14,599 nt of DNA from Bryobacterales bacterium. Its GTDB lineage: Bacteria > Acidobacteriota > Terriglobia > Bryobacterales > Bryobacteraceae. The stretch is from assembly GCA_003142355.1 (NCBI GenBank), contig PLMF01000262.1:19560-34158 (forward strand). The letters are read 5' to 3'. The notes beneath the pieces are model-generated. The model did not search any database and was not told the origin of the DNA. It saw only the letters and a list, made by a program, of their open reading frames with translations. Below, piece after piece: positions 13,620 to 14,599 of this stretch. A program made the position numbers and the translations under genes. Position 1 is the first letter of the stretch, and each line of letters starts with the position of its first letter.

Positions 13620-13649
13620 ATTGTAAGGCACCGAGCAGGCTGACGTCAA
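13620..13649 (-). promoter_or_regulatory. Sigma70-like promoter of the TIGR04255 module
   Basis: On the minus strand: TTGACG (13649-13644), an 18-base spacer and TACAAT (13625-13620), each 5 of 6 to consensus. Transcription would start near 13613, giving a leader of about 45 bases before ATG 13567. This gives the module its own promoter downstream of the dnaE stop. Confidence 0.6.
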
Positions 13650-13747
13650 CGTTCTCCAATGACGCGCCAGCCAACATCTTCTCCTATGCCCAGCATAGCG
13701 CGATCCCCGAACGGGCATGCACAGAAGCCTTGCAGGCGGGACTCGCC

Positions 13748-13817
13748 CTACCCCGCCACCCGCTCAATCGCTTCCGCGCCGCAGATCTCCTCCACCATCT
13801 TGCGGAATTCGCGGTCG
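13748..13817 (-). repeat. Direct repeat, copy 2: true dnaE 3' end
   Basis: The end of the dnaE gene from the stop codon inward; partner of 11684-11753 (64 of 70 bases). Homology at protein level extends about ten codons further, with a one-codon gap. The sequence downstream of the stop is unrelated to that beside copy 1. Confidence 0.85.
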
Positions 13818-14599
13818 GGCCGCACTTTCGCCGGCACGTCCAGCAGCACCGAAAAATCCCGCGGCGCTTCGAGGCGCAGCCGCACTTGCGTCTCGCCCGG
13901 CTTGCGGCGGAATAATTCCTCGAGCGCTTGCGCCTTGTCCACGCTTCCGTTGCGCCCCAGCCACACGCGGATCGAAATCACCGTCGGCAGATCCACGCGC
14001 GCGTTGTCCAGAGCCACAATCTCCTGCACCGAGATCTTCGGCGGCCCGCTCTCTTCGGGCAGCGCCAACCCGCGCACCATCACCGCCTGGTCTTCCACTA
14101 CTAGCGGCGCCAGCCGCTCGAAGCTGGCGGCGAAGACCAGCGCCTCCACCGAGCCGTTGCGATCCTCGAGCGTCATCGCCGCCCACGGCTTGCCCTCGCG
14201 ATTGCGCTTGCGCGTGATGCCCGTCAGCACGCCGCACAGCGCCACCTCCGCGCCCTTAATGAGGCCCTCCAGGTTGCCGCTGTCGTGGGTGGCCAGCTCC
14301 GCCACTTTATCCGCGTAGCGGTCCAGCGGATGCCCCGTCACCCAGAACCCCAGCATTTCTTTCTCGCCGCCCAGCTTCTCTTTGTCGGTCCAATCGGGGA
14401 CGTTGGGCAGCGGGACGGCGTGCGCTTCCCCGGCCATGGCGTCGCCGAAAAGTCCCACCTGCCCGCTCTCCCGGTCGCGCCAGGCCCGCTGTCCCGCTTC
14501 CATGGCGCCTTCCACGGCCGCGAATTTCTGCGAGCGCGTACCCTCGAGCGAATCCATGGCGCCCGCGCGAATCAGGCTCTCGATCATGCGCCGGTTGAT
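13748..14599 (-). CDS. dnaE: DNA polymerase III subunit alpha, C-terminal part
   Basis: The frame is open to the window edge (INRRMIESLIRAGAMDSL at the edge), so the N-terminal ~75% lies outside. The INRR-x-IESLI-AGAMDSL phrase is the end of the DnaE helix-hairpin-helix/duplex-binding region. EKEMLGFWVTGHPLDRY follows. Then comes the OB-fold domain (about visible residues 132-190: EVALCGVLTGITRKRNREGKPWAAMTLEDRNGSVEALVF) and a C-terminal alpha/beta domain ending FRKMVEEICGAEAIERVAG. The enzyme is the catalytic subunit of the replicative polymerase. Its last 30 codons also occur as an orphan copy at 11684-11776, so the 3' end has taken part in an insertion or recombination event. The gene end itself looks intact. 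Confidence 0.92.
   Translation of the reverse strand: MNRRMIESLIRAGAMDSLEGTRSQKFAAVEGAMEAGQRAWRDRESGQVGLFGDAMAGEAHAVPLPNVPDWTDKEKLGGEKEMLGFWVTGHPLDRYADKVAELATHDSGNLEGLIKGAEVALCGVLTGITRKRNREGKPWAAMTLEDRNGSVEALVFAASFERLAPLVVEDQAVMVRGLALPEESGPPKISVQEIVALDNARVDLPTVISIRVWLGRNGSVDKAQALEELFRRKPGETQVRLRLEAPRDFSVLLDVPAKVRPDREFRKMVEEICGAEAIERVAG

Noticed and set aside
1..14599. CRISPR array, prophage or conjugation genes
   Set aside because: No regularly spaced repeats and no integrase, capsid, terminase or transfer gene were seen.

Overview
The window is about 14.6 kb of GC-rich bacterial DNA that looks chromosomal. Gene styles resemble soil Acidobacteriota (Solibacter/Bryobacter-like): a DUF421 protein, a large DnaE, secreted DUF296 proteins and many accessory genes. 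That assignment is inference; no rRNA or other phylogenetic marker is present.

Layout, left to right. (1) 1-1216, + strand: the 3' part of a DUF421 (YetF-like) membrane protein, then a ribbon-helix-helix antitoxin and a PIN-domain toxin broken by a one-base frameshift. (2) 1257-1346: an intact tRNA-Ser(UGA). (3) 1451-7031: a metabolic block. On the minus strand are a UroD-superfamily methyltransferase, a truncated corrinoid-protein gene and an exported DUF296 (PPC) protein. Divergently on the plus strand runs an operon-like set: FadR-type GntR regulator, TIM-barrel sugar epimerase/isomerase and lactate/glycolate-type permease. A near-perfect copy of the tRNA-Ser 3' end (22 of 24 bases) lies at 7184-7207, so this block has the outline of an element inserted at the tRNA gene, although no integrase is visible. 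(4) 7159-7977: a multi-pass membrane protein with a HELIGH motif, whose N-terminal codons come from the tRNA-like copy. (5) 8010-11417, minus strand: an MmeI-like single-chain restriction-modification enzyme with intact nuclease and methylase motifs. (6) 11684-13567, minus strand: a compact three-gene overlapping operon (TIGR04255-type protein plus two uncharacterised proteins). (7) 13748-14599, minus strand: the C-terminal part of DNA polymerase III alpha (dnaE), cut by the window edge.

The most striking structure is that the last ~30 codons of dnaE occur twice in direct orientation, at 13748-13837 (real gene end) and 11684-11776 (orphan fragment). They exactly flank the three-gene module; the orphan copy begins a few bases beyond that module's last stop codon. 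Together with the tRNA-end duplication, this suggests a chromosome segment assembled by repeated insertion at 3' ends of housekeeping genes, with defence-type cargo (toxin-antitoxin, restriction-modification and the uncharacterised trio). The TIGR04255 trio is the best candidate here for an undescribed system.
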